Shown: in pieces, positions 17,327-26,967 of the stretch | How the letters are laid out: each line of letters begins with the position of its first letter | Numbering within the stretch: position 1 is the stretch's first letter | Assembly (NCBI RefSeq): GCF_016907925.1 | Contig: NZ_JAFBCZ010000016.1 | Coordinates: 62,001 to 126,000 of the forward strand | Source: Herpetosiphon giganteus | GTDB taxonomy: Bacteria; Chloroflexota; Chloroflexia; Chloroflexales; Herpetosiphonaceae | DNA length: 64,000 nt | Direction: 5' to 3' | Notes under the pieces: model-generated | Seen by the model: only the letters and a program-made list of their open reading frames with translations | Told to the model about the DNA's origin: nothing | Databases searched by the model: none | Translations under genes and position numbers: made by a program

Positions 17327-17759
17327 TCTGTCGGGCGCTAGCGAGCAGCGGTCAGTTATCAGCAAGTAGTGCTTTCGATAGCTGGCCGCTGTTGCCATGC
17401 AGGAGAACAGAGAGCAGAGAGCAGAGAGCACGAACATGAGGCTCTCGGCTATGGGCTATCGGAACAATGGTTGGACTTTCAAGCGCATAACTAACAGCCC
17501 TTAATTCTCTGCGGCTCTGCGTTAAGGTTTGATCCACGAAGAGCACGAAGAGCACGAAGAGCACGAAGTATAATTCTTTTCGCCACGAATTGCTCGAACA
17601 ATTCTCCAATAGCCAACAGCCTATAGCCCATAGCCTAAAACATGCTCCCTGATTTCATCCTTCATAATTCATCCTTCATAATTCCATGTGACGCACTGCA
17701 TTCTAAGTCGGCTATAATAGCGCCAATAGATTGCTTGTTGTAGCACAAGGAGATGATCG
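17327..17759. repeat. intergenic array of heptamer and 9-mer tandem repeats
   Basis: The gap has no gene. Four AGARCAN heptamers lie at 17404-17431. Inverted NATAGCC units lie near 17444-17460. A CTCTGCG segment ends near 17525. Four period-9 units of CACGAAGAG occupy 17535-17568, four NATAGCC-type heptamers 17608-17635, and four alternating TTCATCC/TTCATAA heptamers 17654-17681. The right end holds the promoter of the next gene. Confidence 0.85.
17713..17718 (+). promoter_or_regulatory. TATAAT -10 box of the hydroxyacyl-CoA dehydrogenase gene
   Basis: A perfect TATAAT lies 42 bases before the start codon. No good -35 is present at the expected spacing, so strength is uncertain. Confidence 0.45.
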
Positions 17760-18614
17760 ATGGCGATCACAAAAGTCGGGGTACTTGGCTGTGGCTTGAT
17801 GGGCGCGGGCATTGCCCAAGTTGCCGCCCAAGCAGGCTTCACGACGGTTGTGCGGGAAGTTAATCAAGCTGTGTTGGATAAAGGCTTGGCTCGCATCAAC
17901 GCCATTTTGGACAAGGATGTGGGCAAAGGTAAGCTTAGTGCCGCCGACCGCGATGCAAGCCTAGCCCGTTTGCATGGCACCACCAGCTTCGACGATTTGG
18001 CTGATTGTGATTTGATTATTGAGGCGATTGTTGAGCAGTTGCCAGCCAAACGCGAAGTCTTTACTGCGCTTGATGCATTGTGTCCCCCCAGCACGATTTT
18101 TGTTTCCAATACTTCATCACTAACAATTATGGAAATGGCAGCAGTCACCAAGCGCCCTGATCGCTTTGCTGGCTTGCACTTCTTCAATCCTGTGCCAGTT
18201 ATGAAATTGGTCGAGATTGTGCGCGCGCTGACGACCTCCGATGAAACAATTGCCGCATTGCACGAATTTACCCGCGCCTTGGGCAAAACTCCAATCGATA
18301 CCAGTGACACCACCGGCTTTATTGTCAATCGTTTGCTTGTGCCGTTTTTGCTCGATGCAGTGCGCCTGCTCGAAAGCGGGGTTGCTACGCGCGAAGATAT
18401 TGACGAGGGCATGAAACTGGGCTGTGGGCATCCGATGGGGCCATTAACCTTGCTCGATTTTGTGGGCATTGATACGGTCTACTCGATTGCCAATATTATG
18501 TTTGATGAATTTCGCGAGCCACGTTTTGCCCCACCACCATTGCTGCGGCGCATGATGCTGGCAGGTCACTTCGGGCGCAAATCGGGCCAAGGCTTTTATA
18601 AGTATGAGGGATGA
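17760..18614 (+). CDS. 3-hydroxybutyryl-CoA (3-hydroxyacyl-CoA) dehydrogenase
   Basis: A 284-residue single-domain-pair dehydrogenase of the Hbd/PaaH type, which interconverts 3-hydroxyacyl-CoA and 3-oxoacyl-CoA with NAD(P). The Rossmann motif GCGLMGAGIAQ is at residues 10-20. The catalytic histidine is in HFFNPVPVMKLVEIV, with the catalytic Asn/Ser region in SNTSSLTIMEMA. The C-terminal helical domain contains TGFIVNRLLVPFL and MKLGCGHPMGPLTLLD. The length is typical. The ATG is preceded by AAGGAG. An enoyl-CoA hydratase gene follows on the same strand after a short repeat-containing gap, so the two probably serve the same fatty-acid or butyrate pathway. Confidence 0.93.
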   Translation: MAITKVGVLGCGLMGAGIAQVAAQAGFTTVVREVNQAVLDKGLARINAILDKDVGKGKLSAADRDASLARLHGTTSFDDLADCDLIIEAIVEQLPAKREVFTALDALCPPSTIFVSNTSSLTIMEMAAVTKRPDRFAGLHFFNPVPVMKLVEIVRALTTSDETIAALHEFTRALGKTPIDTSDTTGFIVNRLLVPFLLDAVRLLESGVATREDIDEGMKLGCGHPMGPLTLLDFVGIDTVYSIANIMFDEFREPRFAPPPLLRRMMLAGHFGRKSGQGFYKYEG

Positions 18615-18785
18615 AGGATGAATCACTTAATTCATCCTTCATTTCTATGAATTTGTTTGATCTTTCACTGGATTCTGCGCATTTTCGACTCATAAATCGT
18701 GCGAGATGAGCAATATTCTAGTAATGTTTGATCCAAACTTCATCCCTCATCCTTCATAATTCATACTTACAGACAGGGGATTTCT
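18615..18785. repeat. TTCATNN heptamer repeats between two acyl-CoA genes
   Basis: Four tandem units (TTCATCC, CTCATCC, TTCATAA, TTCATAC) cover 18739-18766. An inverted pair of the same family, GGATGAA and TTCATCC, flanks 18612-18640 and could form a hairpin just after the dehydrogenase stop. Confidence 0.7.
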
Positions 18786-19571
18786 ATGGCGTTTGAAAAT
18801 ATTGTATTTGAAATTAACGAACAGGTTGCGGTTATAACGGTCAATCGGCCTAAGGCCTTGAATGCCTTAAACAGCGCAACGATTCGCGAATTGGGCCAAG
18901 CCGTCGATCAATTGGCCCAAGATTCCGGTGTTCGCGCCTTGATTATTACTGGGGCTGGCGAAAAAGCCTTCGTTGCTGGCGCTGATATTAGCGAAGTCAA
19001 CAGCATCGAAAGCTCATTGCAAGGCAGCCAAATGTCGGAAGCGTTGCACGATGTATTGTGGAAACTTGGCGAATTGCCGCAAGTTACGATTGCCGCAATC
19101 AACGGTTTTGCGCTTGGTGGCGGCTTTGAGCTTGCCTTGGGCTGCGATATTCGGCTAGCTAGCGAACAAGCGCAAGTTGGCTTGCCCGAAGTTGGTTTAG
19201 GTTTGGTGCCTGGCTGGGGTGGCGCATTGCGGGTGCAACGCTTGGCTGGCACTGGCGTGGCCAAATATTTGGTGCTGACTGGCGAGCGCATTCCAGCCAG
19301 TGAAGCCCAGCGGCTTGGCTTGATTGAAAAAATTGTGCCGGCAGCAGAATTGCTCGACGAAGCCCATAAACTGGCGGCCAAGGTTGCCAAAAATGCGCCA
19401 TTGGCCACAGCCTTAGCCAAACGCTTGATTAATCGTGGCGCTGAAATGAGCCTACGCGATGCAATTGCCTACGAAAATGGCATTTTTGGCCAACTCTGCG
19501 TGACCGAAGATGTTAAAGAAGGCACAAGCGCATTCTTGGAAAAACGTGCTGCCAAATGGCAAGGCAAATAG
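18786..19571 (+). CDS. enoyl-CoA hydratase / crotonase family protein
   Basis: A 261-residue crotonase-fold enzyme of typical length that hydrates trans-2-enoyl-CoA. AGADISEV (about residue 61-68) and GGGFELALGCDIRLAS form the oxyanion hole, and LPEVGLGLVPGWGG carries the position of a catalytic glutamate. GERIPASEAQRLGLIEKIV is the usual second conserved block. The C-terminal helices are complete. It follows a hydroxyacyl-CoA dehydrogenase gene, which supports consecutive steps of beta-oxidation or its reversal. Crotonase specificity is hard to predict, so a short-chain enoyl-CoA substrate is an inference. Confidence 0.9.
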   Translation: MAFENIVFEINEQVAVITVNRPKALNALNSATIRELGQAVDQLAQDSGVRALIITGAGEKAFVAGADISEVNSIESSLQGSQMSEALHDVLWKLGELPQVTIAAINGFALGGGFELALGCDIRLASEQAQVGLPEVGLGLVPGWGGALRVQRLAGTGVAKYLVLTGERIPASEAQRLGLIEKIVPAAELLDEAHKLAAKVAKNAPLATALAKRLINRGAEMSLRDAIAYENGIFGQLCVTEDVKEGTSAFLEKRAAKWQGK

Positions 19572-19616
19572 CGCAAACTCCGCCAAAAGATGGAGTTAAT
19601 CCAGCAGCGATTTGGC

Positions 19617-19622
19617 TATAAT
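19617..19622 (+). promoter_or_regulatory. TATAAT -10 box before the DinB-like gene
   Basis: A perfect TATAAT lies 30 bases upstream of the start codon; no clear -35 accompanies it. Confidence 0.4.
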
Positions 19623-19651
19623 GGAACAGACGTTCTATTATGGGAGTGTGT

Positions 19652-20161
19652 ATGCAAAACCCTACTGTCGAATCCATGATCGCGAAACTCGATGCTGATC
19701 GGGCGGCGAATCAAGCCAAATTTGGCGAGCTTGACCCAAATGCCTTGGTCTATGCTAATGGCCCTTGGACGGTCACCAATATCATTAGCCATCTGACTAT
19801 TTGGGAAGAAGAGTTTTTGAAGGGGTTGCAGGCCCATCAGGCAGGCCAAAGCTACCTGACCGAAATGCCAGATTTGGAAGGCGACGATGCAGGGCTGAAT
19901 GCTTTCAATGGTCGCACGGTTGGCGAACGCAAGCACCTGAGCTACGAAGAAGCGCTCGATCAATGGACAACAGTGCGCCAGCAAATCAAGGATACATTGG
20001 CAAGCTTTACTCCTGAACAAATCGCAGCGCCAATGGTTGCGCCTTGGGGTGGCGAGGCAGCTTCACCAGTTGCCCAAACTGGTGGGTGTATCTGGCACGA
20101 AGGCCATCATTTAAAAGAAACTTTGGCTGCTGTTGGCAACGATAGCGCCCAAGTTGGCTAA
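19652..20161 (+). CDS. DinB-like (ClbS/DfsB-type) four-helix protein
   Basis: A 169-residue protein of the DinB/YfiT four-helix-bundle superfamily. Family-typical features are GPWTVTNIISHLTIWEEEF near the first conserved histidine and WHEGHHLKETLAAVG near the C-terminus, giving a likely three-histidine metal site. Members include thiol-dependent transferases, ClbS-type resistance proteins and many of unknown role. The ATG at 19652 has GGAG five bases upstream, while an in-frame ATG at 19640 has no such signal. It is monocistronic, with a bidirectional terminator following. The substrate cannot be inferred. Confidence 0.75.
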   Translation: MQNPTVESMIAKLDADRAANQAKFGELDPNALVYANGPWTVTNIISHLTIWEEEFLKGLQAHQAGQSYLTEMPDLEGDDAGLNAFNGRTVGERKHLSYEEALDQWTTVRQQIKDTLASFTPEQIAAPMVAPWGGEAASPVAQTGGCIWHEGHHLKETLAAVGNDSAQVG

Positions 20162-20167
20162 AAATAG

Positions 20168-20204
20168 CAGCCCTGCTTCTTTATAATCGGAAGCAGGGCT
20201 GTTT
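20168..20204. terminator. bidirectional terminator between the DinB-like gene and guaB
   Basis: A 12-base perfect stem, CAGCCCTGCTTC (20168-20179) with GAAGCAGGGCTG (20190-20201), has TTT on the plus side and CTATTTTT on the minus side. It serves both convergent genes. Confidence 0.85.
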
Positions 20205-20211
20205 GCGAAAT

Positions 20212-21852
<1,641 letters not shown>

Positions 21853-21862
21853 CTAAACCATT

Positions 21863-21889
21863 AAGGCGCAGGTTAGATTCCTGCGCCTT
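21863..21889 (-). terminator. terminator of the LCP-family gene
   Basis: AAGGCGCAG (21863-21871) pairs with CTGCGCCTT (21881-21889). On the minus strand the stem is followed by AATGGTTT. It lies just after the LCP stop and upstream of the guaB promoter. Confidence 0.7.
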
Positions 21890-21897
21890 GGTAAAAC

Positions 21898-23661
21898 TTA
21901 GGGCGTGCGCCAACTCTCGTCGTAATCGCGGCCAAGTAGCAGCACCAAGGCCGGCTTGCCCTTTGGTTGTTCGGGCGCGGGGCTGGTTTTGCTGACCACA
22001 ATGATGTTGCGACTGTTGATGCCCAATTCGGCGGCTAGTTGCTCGCGCAGCTCTTTATGATTGCCAAAATCGATAATTTTGGTGGTGTCGTAGACGGTTG
22101 AAGCCGTTGACGAGGTGAGCAATTGATATTCGCGATTTTCAAGATGGGTCGCAACATCGCCCGCCAACCCGCTAATTTGGGCCCCATTGATCACTTCGAT
22201 GCTCAAGTTATCGTCTGATGGTGTGTTTGAGCTACCATCAACTGGGCTGTTGGTATCGGGAATCGGCGAGGTCAACAGTTCGTTGACGGTGGCATTGATG
22301 CTTGATTGATCCCAAATTGGTACATATTGAGCTGCATCAATATAGCCTGCGACGGCGCTAGTATCCCATTTGACGCTCTTGATTCGACCATTGGCGATGT
22401 CGGTGCCAAGCCCAGCCAGCGCACGCAAATTACCAAGATCGGTAATCGGCAGGTCGGTGTAGAACGAGCCTTTGAGTTGTTCGCTGAGGCTGTTCAATGA
22501 ATCAATTTGATCAAACAAGCCTTTGTCTTTGAGGGTTTGCACGAATGCTCGAATCACATCTTGCTGGCGGCGTGAGCGGCCATAATCGGCATCTTGATGG
22601 CGCGAGCGAGCATAGCGCAAGGCTGTCGTGCCATCCATGTGCTGCAAACCAGCAGGAATATACAGCCGAATAACCCCATAATCATCGTCATCGGTTGGGT
22701 ACGACGCATCCCAAAGCGGGCGTTGCACATTGATTGTGATGCCACCAACTGCATCAACAATTTTACGAAAGCCCTTGAAATCAACTTGGGCGACATAATC
22801 GATGTTGAGGTTGAGCATATTGGCGACGGTATCGCGGGTTAGGGCCATGCCTTCGGTTGAAGGATTGGCCATTTTTTTCTCGATTCCACGTTTATAGCCC
22901 AATTCGTAGGCGGCGTTGATCCGTTGTGAGCAGGTGCCAGGCTCATCATAGCCTGGAATTTCGGCGCAACTATCGCGAGGAATTGAAACCATGCTGGCCC
23001 ATTTTTGCGCTGGATCAACGTGCAACACGATGATCGTATCGGTGCGAGCTTCGGTATCATTTTCGCGTAAATCGACCCCAATCAACAACAAGTTAAAGGG
23101 ATCTTTGACAATATCGGGGGTCGCGAGTGGCTGGTTTGGTGGCGAATTTTGATTATTTGGATTCTCAACCACATTGCGCTCTGGCGTTGGAATGGTGACC
23201 AACATATCGCTAGTAGCACCCTTGACCTTGAGATAGCCCCAAAGAGCTGTACCGCCACCAACCAAGACCACAGCCAGCAAGATGCCAAGCGCAATCATGC
23301 CACAGCCAGCGCCGCGCGAGGTGGTCTTGACTGGGGGCTGTTTGTGTTTGGGTGGCAAAGGCCGTGAGGTTGGGCCTGCGCCAACTGCCGATTGAACTGC
23401 CTTGGGTACGCGCACATAGGCTCCCTCGTGCTCGGCGCGGGGAACCGTGCGCGCCCGTGGGCGAGCAGGAGCCGCTTGGTTGTTCAACAGCAATTCATTC
23501 ATTAACGCTGCATCGTTAGGGTTGGAACTGGCCTTGCTTTTTGGGCGCGAGCGCGTGGGCAAGGGCGTGGTAGCTTGACTACTAACATGCTCAGCATCGA
23601 GCGATAGATCGTTGGCTGACCCGTTGGTCGATTCCTCAGGCGTATCGGTTTTTGCAGGCAT
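21898..23661 (-). CDS. LytR-CpsA-Psr (LCP) family membrane protein with LytR_C domain
   Basis: A 587-residue protein. The first 115 residues are polar and disordered, followed by one transmembrane helix at about 118-145 (ALGILLAVVLVGGGTALWGY). The LCP domain spans about 185-345, with the conserved LLIGVDLRENDTEARTDTI start, SIPRDS, and RYARSRHQDADYGRSRRQQD. A LytR_C domain occupies about 475-580. LCP enzymes transfer undecaprenyl-linked glycopolymers to peptidoglycan or other acceptors outside the membrane. The esterase gene lies eight bases upstream on the same strand, suggesting an operon. The presence of this family implies a cell wall carrying attached glycopolymers. Confidence 0.9.
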   Translation of the reverse strand: MPAKTDTPEESTNGSANDLSLDAEHVSSQATTPLPTRSRPKSKASSNPNDAALMNELLLNNQAAPARPRARTVPRAEHEGAYVRVPKAVQSAVGAGPTSRPLPPKHKQPPVKTTSRGAGCGMIALGILLAVVLVGGGTALWGYLKVKGATSDMLVTIPTPERNVVENPNNQNSPPNQPLATPDIVKDPFNLLLIGVDLRENDTEARTDTIIVLHVDPAQKWASMVSIPRDSCAEIPGYDEPGTCSQRINAAYELGYKRGIEKKMANPSTEGMALTRDTVANMLNLNIDYVAQVDFKGFRKIVDAVGGITINVQRPLWDASYPTDDDDYGVIRLYIPAGLQHMDGTTALRYARSRHQDADYGRSRRQQDVIRAFVQTLKDKGLFDQIDSLNSLSEQLKGSFYTDLPITDLGNLRALAGLGTDIANGRIKSVKWDTSAVAGYIDAAQYVPIWDQSSINATVNELLTSPIPDTNSPVDGSSNTPSDDNLSIEVINGAQISGLAGDVATHLENREYQLLTSSTASTVYDTTKIIDFGNHKELREQLAAELGINSRNIIVVSKTSPAPEQPKGKPALVLLLGRDYDESWRTP

Positions 23662-23669
23662 GCAGCTAA

Positions 23670-24422
23670 CTACTCCTTGTTTGTTGATGATTGATATTGC
23701 GCACGATGATGCAGCACGAAGTGTTCAACCGCATCTAAAACTGCTGGCGATTCGCCATCGCGGAGCATTTCGTGGCCACTTTTATCGAACCAGATTAATT
23801 GTTTATCGACTGAGCCGACTTGGCGGTAGATTGCTTCGGCAGCAGCAGTTGGAATTGTACGATCTTGATGTGAATGAATGATTAAAATTGGCGCAGTAAT
23901 TCGTGGCAATTGTTGTTCCACGACTTTGGCATAGCGCCATAATGAAACAAACGCCGGAGCGGGAAAGCGCCGATAATTGCCATGTTGGCGACCTGTCTCT
24001 TTATCGTACCAGCCAGCGCCCATATCGCGATTTTCGTCGCCCCACATGCCCAGCATTGGCGCAACATAACGCGCCCGATCGGCATGTTTGTAGTGAAAGC
24101 GCATAGCTGCGGCCACGCTGACCACGCCAAGTACCTCGTCGCGATGGGCGGCAGCCAGATGGTTGGCAACCAAGCCGCCCATCGAAAGCCCAATTAAAAT
24201 AACTTTATCGACCTCGCGGCGTAAATCGCGAAAGGCTGCGTTGGCATCAGCATACCAATCGTGCCAGGTCACGCCTTGCAAATCTTCGGGCAAGGTGCCA
24301 TGACCACGCAAATAGGGCATGCGATAGGGAATATTATGCGGAATTAAACGGCTTGGCACGCGATTGACTGAATCGGCGCATGACGTAAAGCCGTGTAAAA
24401 TTAAACAACCAACAGTTGACAT
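23670..24422 (-). CDS. alpha/beta hydrolase (carboxylesterase-like)
   Basis: A 250-residue alpha/beta hydrolase resembling Est30-type carboxylesterases and monoacylglycerol lipases. The triad is visible: Ser in GLSMGG (about residue 100), Asp in HSHQDRTIP, and His in SGHEML. The oxyanion side is LHGFTSCADS near the N-terminus. No signal peptide is present, so it is cytoplasmic. It is immediately upstream of the LCP gene on the same strand (eight-base gap). The substrate is probably a short acyl ester; the genomic position says nothing more specific. Confidence 0.85.
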   Translation of the reverse strand: MSTVGCLILHGFTSCADSVNRVPSRLIPHNIPYRMPYLRGHGTLPEDLQGVTWHDWYADANAAFRDLRREVDKVILIGLSMGGLVANHLAAAHRDEVLGVVSVAAAMRFHYKHADRARYVAPMLGMWGDENRDMGAGWYDKETGRQHGNYRRFPAPAFVSLWRYAKVVEQQLPRITAPILIIHSHQDRTIPTAAAEAIYRQVGSVDKQLIWFDKSGHEMLRDGESPAVLDAVEHFVLHHRAQYQSSTNKE

Positions 24423-24460
24423 GAATACTATTCTTTCTTACACCGTGCTGCCACTTTTGG

Positions 24461-24466
24461 TATAAT
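24461..24466 (+). promoter_or_regulatory. TATAAT -10 box for the His-rich small protein
   Basis: A perfect TATAAT lies 32 bases before the ATG at 24498. A weak CTTACA lies 18 bases upstream of it. Confidence 0.5.
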
Positions 24467-24497
24467 GCGACAGCAGATCATTCAACGGAGAACCGTA

Positions 24498-24728
24498 ATG
24501 GGCATTAAAGAGTTTTTTGTGGCATTTCGCGATGCCATCGATGGCGAATATGATCGGCGGGTTAAAGCCGCCAGCGAAGTCCGTGAATATAACATTGGTG
24601 GCCATGGCCATCATGATCATCATGATGCAGACCACGGCCATGAGCATCAAGATGCAACCAATCAAGACGCTCACGATACCGAAGTCGTTGTGGATAGCCA
24701 CGCTGGGGAAGCCACTTCACAGCACTAA
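24498..24728 (+). CDS. small histidine-rich protein, unknown function
   Basis: A 76-residue protein. The ATG at 24498 has GGAG seven bases upstream. Residues 1-30 form a charged, probably helical segment (MGIKEFFVAFRDAIDGEYDR). Residues about 34-50 are dense in His and Asp (GGHGHHDHHDADHGHEHQ), followed by an acidic tail. Such a cluster can bind zinc, nickel, copper or cobalt. It has its own promoter box and a strong terminator, so it is an independent transcript. I do not recognise the family; metal storage, buffering or chaperoning is an inference from composition only. Confidence 0.7.
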   Translation: MGIKEFFVAFRDAIDGEYDRRVKAASEVREYNIGGHGHHDHHDADHGHEHQDATNQDAHDTEVVVDSHAGEATSQH

Positions 24729-24732
24729 ACGC

Positions 24733-24768
24733 ACGACAGCACCCCAAAAACGGGGTGTTGTCGTTTTT
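24733..24768 (+). terminator. terminator after the His-rich gene
   Basis: A 13-pair stem (24733-24745 with 24752-24764, one G-U pair) around AAAAAC is followed by a run of T. Confidence 0.85.
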
Positions 24769-24850
24769 ATCCACTCGTATCATGCCATAGCCACGGCACA
24801 GCGTCAATCCAACGCAACTGACAGCTAGGTGAAATAGAACGTAGGAATCC

Positions 24851-25915
24851 ATGTCACATCAATTGCCCCCAGGCTTTACGATTTTAGCGATTGAAACATC
24901 GTGCGATGAAACCGCTGCCGCAGTGATTCGCGATGGTCGCGAGATTGTGGCCAATAGCGTTGCTTCGCAGATCGATATTCATCAGCGGTATGGTGGTGTT
25001 GTGCCCGAAGTGGCCTCACGCCAGCATATTTTAACCATTACTCCGGTGATCAATACGGTGCTGGCCCAAGTGCCTGGTGGTTGGAGCGCAATCAACGCGA
25101 TTGCCACAACCTATGGTCCAGGTTTGGCAGGAGCTTTATTAACGGGCATCAACACCGCCAAAGCAATTGCGTGGTCGCGCAATTTGCCGTTTATCGGGGT
25201 CAATCACTTAGAAGGCCATATTTATGCTTCGTGGTTGCATACGGCCAAAGAATTGGCTTATCAAGCACCCGAATTTCCGTGTGTGGCCTTGATTGTTTCT
25301 GGCGGCCACACAGCGCTTGTGCTGCTCAACGATCATGGCGATTATCGCTTGCTTGGGCAAACCCGCGATGATGCGGTGGGCGAGGCCTTCGATAAAGTTG
25401 CCCGCATTATGGGCTTGGGCTATCCTGGTGGCCCGCAAATGGAGAAAGTTGCCCGTGGGGTTAACCCTGGTGCGCTCAAATTGCCGCGCGCTTGGTTGCG
25501 CGGAACCTACGATTGGAGCTTTAGCGGCTTGAAAACCGCTGTGCTGAACGTGGTCAACGATCGTTTGGGCGAGCGCATGGAGAAAGTCAAATTGGCAGAG
25601 GTTGACCCTGCGTTTACCGCCCAACTTGCTGCCGCCTTCCAAGATTCGGCGGTTGATGTGTTGGTGCAAAAGACGGTTGCCGCCGCCCGCGAATACAAAG
25701 CCAAAACGATTATTTTGGCTGGTGGAGTTGCCGCTAATACCGCCTTGCGCGAACGGCTCAGTGCTACCGCCAAGCCAATTCCGGTGGCCTACCCGCCAAT
25801 TTGGCTCTGCACCGATAACGCCGCCATGATCGGCGCTGCCGCCTATTATCGCTATCAGGCAGGCCTGCAACAAGATTGGTCGCTCGATGCCACGCCGAGC
25901 CTCAAGCTGATTTAG
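24851..25915 (+). CDS. tsaD: tRNA N6-adenosine threonylcarbamoyltransferase
   Basis: A 354-residue TsaD (Kae1/Gcp family), which transfers the threonylcarbamoyl group to A37 of ANN-decoding tRNAs together with TsaB and TsaE. The N-terminus ILAIETSCDETAAAV, the GGVVPEVASRQH block and the metal-binding HLEGH motif near residue 118 are diagnostic. LILAGG-type ATPase-fold motifs follow (IILAGGVAANTALRERL). Length is typical. tsaB and tsaE are not adjacent. The following gap carries a 19-base inverted repeat that could terminate the transcript. Confidence 0.97.
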   Translation: MSHQLPPGFTILAIETSCDETAAAVIRDGREIVANSVASQIDIHQRYGGVVPEVASRQHILTITPVINTVLAQVPGGWSAINAIATTYGPGLAGALLTGINTAKAIAWSRNLPFIGVNHLEGHIYASWLHTAKELAYQAPEFPCVALIVSGGHTALVLLNDHGDYRLLGQTRDDAVGEAFDKVARIMGLGYPGGPQMEKVARGVNPGALKLPRAWLRGTYDWSFSGLKTAVLNVVNDRLGERMEKVKLAEVDPAFTAQLAAAFQDSAVDVLVQKTVAAAREYKAKTIILAGGVAANTALRERLSATAKPIPVAYPPIWLCTDNAAMIGAAAYYRYQAGLQQDWSLDATPSLKLI

Positions 25916-26087
25916 CAGGGGCCAGAGGTCAGGGGTTAGGGGCCAGTTTTAACCGCGAAGAACACGAAGATTCACGAAGATATAAATTAACGCAGAGGCG
26001 CAGAGCAAATACTTTCTCTGCGCCTCTGCGTTAACCATAGAACTTCTGTACTCGTTGCTTAAACCTTATGTTCTATGCTCTTTGTTC
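25916..26087. repeat. repeat cluster with a 19-base perfect inverted repeat
   Basis: Heptamers AGGTCAG, GGGTTAG and GGGCCAG start the gap. TTAACGCAGAGGCGCAGAG (25987-26005) is an exact reverse complement of 26016-26034, a strong hairpin between the convergent tsaD and mutM genes. Three AGARCAN heptamers on the minus strand fill 26068-26088 and touch the mutM stop codon. Confidence 0.9.
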
Positions 26088-26909
26088 TTAAACCTGGCAA
26101 ACAGGACAAAGATGGGTTGCGCGTTGCCCCACGACGATGCGCTCGATCGGCGTGCCACAGCGGCGACATGGCTCGCCAGTGCGGCCATAAGCCTCCAGAT
26201 GATATTGATTTTCGCCGCTTGCACCATAGGCATCGCGATAATTGACTAAGGTTGTGCCGCGATGCTCAATCGAGTTGCGCAGCACAATTTTTATGGCCTC
26301 GAAAAGCGCCGCAACTTCGGCTGGATTGAGGCTTTTGGCCGTCCGCAAGGGGTGAATTTTGGCCAACCACAACGCTTCATCTGCATAGATATTGCCAACG
26401 CCAGCCAACACACTTTGATCAAGCAAGGTTGGCTTGATTTTGGTGGCTTTACGTTGCAAGCGCTGGCTAAAATCGGCTAGCGTAAAATCGTCGCCCAATG
26501 GCTCTGGCCCCAAGCGTTGGTTCAGTTCGGCCACACCACTGCGATCAACCAAGCTCCAGCGGCCAAATTTGCGTGGATCGTGAAAGCGCAACTCGCGGCC
26601 ATTATCCAACTCGACGACCACATGGGTATGTTTGTCAGTTGGATGATCGGCGGCGACAACCAACATTTGCCCAGTCATGCGCAGATGCACAATCAAGGTT
26701 TCGTGGTTATCCAGCTCGAGCAGCAAGTATTTGGCGCGGCGTAGCACCTGCTGAATTTGGCGTTGGGCGATGGCTTCGGCAAACAGCTCAGGGCTGTGCG
26801 TATTGACAATTTTGGGCCAACCAAGGCTGCGTAAGGCGACAAAGCGCCGCCCGACCAACTCTTGCTCAAGCGAACGGCGAACAGTTTCGACTTCTGGTAA
26901 TTCTGGCAT
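26088..26909 (-). CDS. mutM: formamidopyrimidine-DNA glycosylase
   Basis: A 273-residue Fpg/MutM bifunctional glycosylase/AP lyase that removes 8-oxoguanine and formamidopyrimidines. The N-terminus MPELPEVETVRR supplies the catalytic Pro2 and Glu3. A helix-two-turn-helix lies near QSVLAGVGNIYADEALW, and the C-terminal zinc finger has the C-x2-C...C-x2-C arrangement (CRRC...CPVC). It is complete and of usual length. The bordering terminator upstream belongs to the next gene on the same strand, so mutM is probably transcribed separately. Confidence 0.97.
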   Translation of the reverse strand: MPELPEVETVRRSLEQELVGRRFVALRSLGWPKIVNTHSPELFAEAIAQRQIQQVLRRAKYLLLELDNHETLIVHLRMTGQMLVVAADHPTDKHTHVVVELDNGRELRFHDPRKFGRWSLVDRSGVAELNQRLGPEPLGDDFTLADFSQRLQRKATKIKPTLLDQSVLAGVGNIYADEALWLAKIHPLRTAKSLNPAEVAALFEAIKIVLRNSIEHRGTTLVNYRDAYGASGENQYHLEAYGRTGEPCRRCGTPIERIVVGQRATHLCPVCQV

Positions 26910-26932
26910 AAGCGTTTGTTTCTAAAATAAAT

Positions 26933-26958
26933 AACCGGATTGCATAGACAATCCGGTT
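26933..26958 (-). terminator. terminator of the FAEG-repeat protein gene
   Basis: AACCGGATTG (26933-26942) pairs with CAATCCGGTT (26949-26958); on the minus strand the stem runs into TATTTATTTT. Confidence 0.85.
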
Positions 26959-26967
26959 GTTTGCTGA

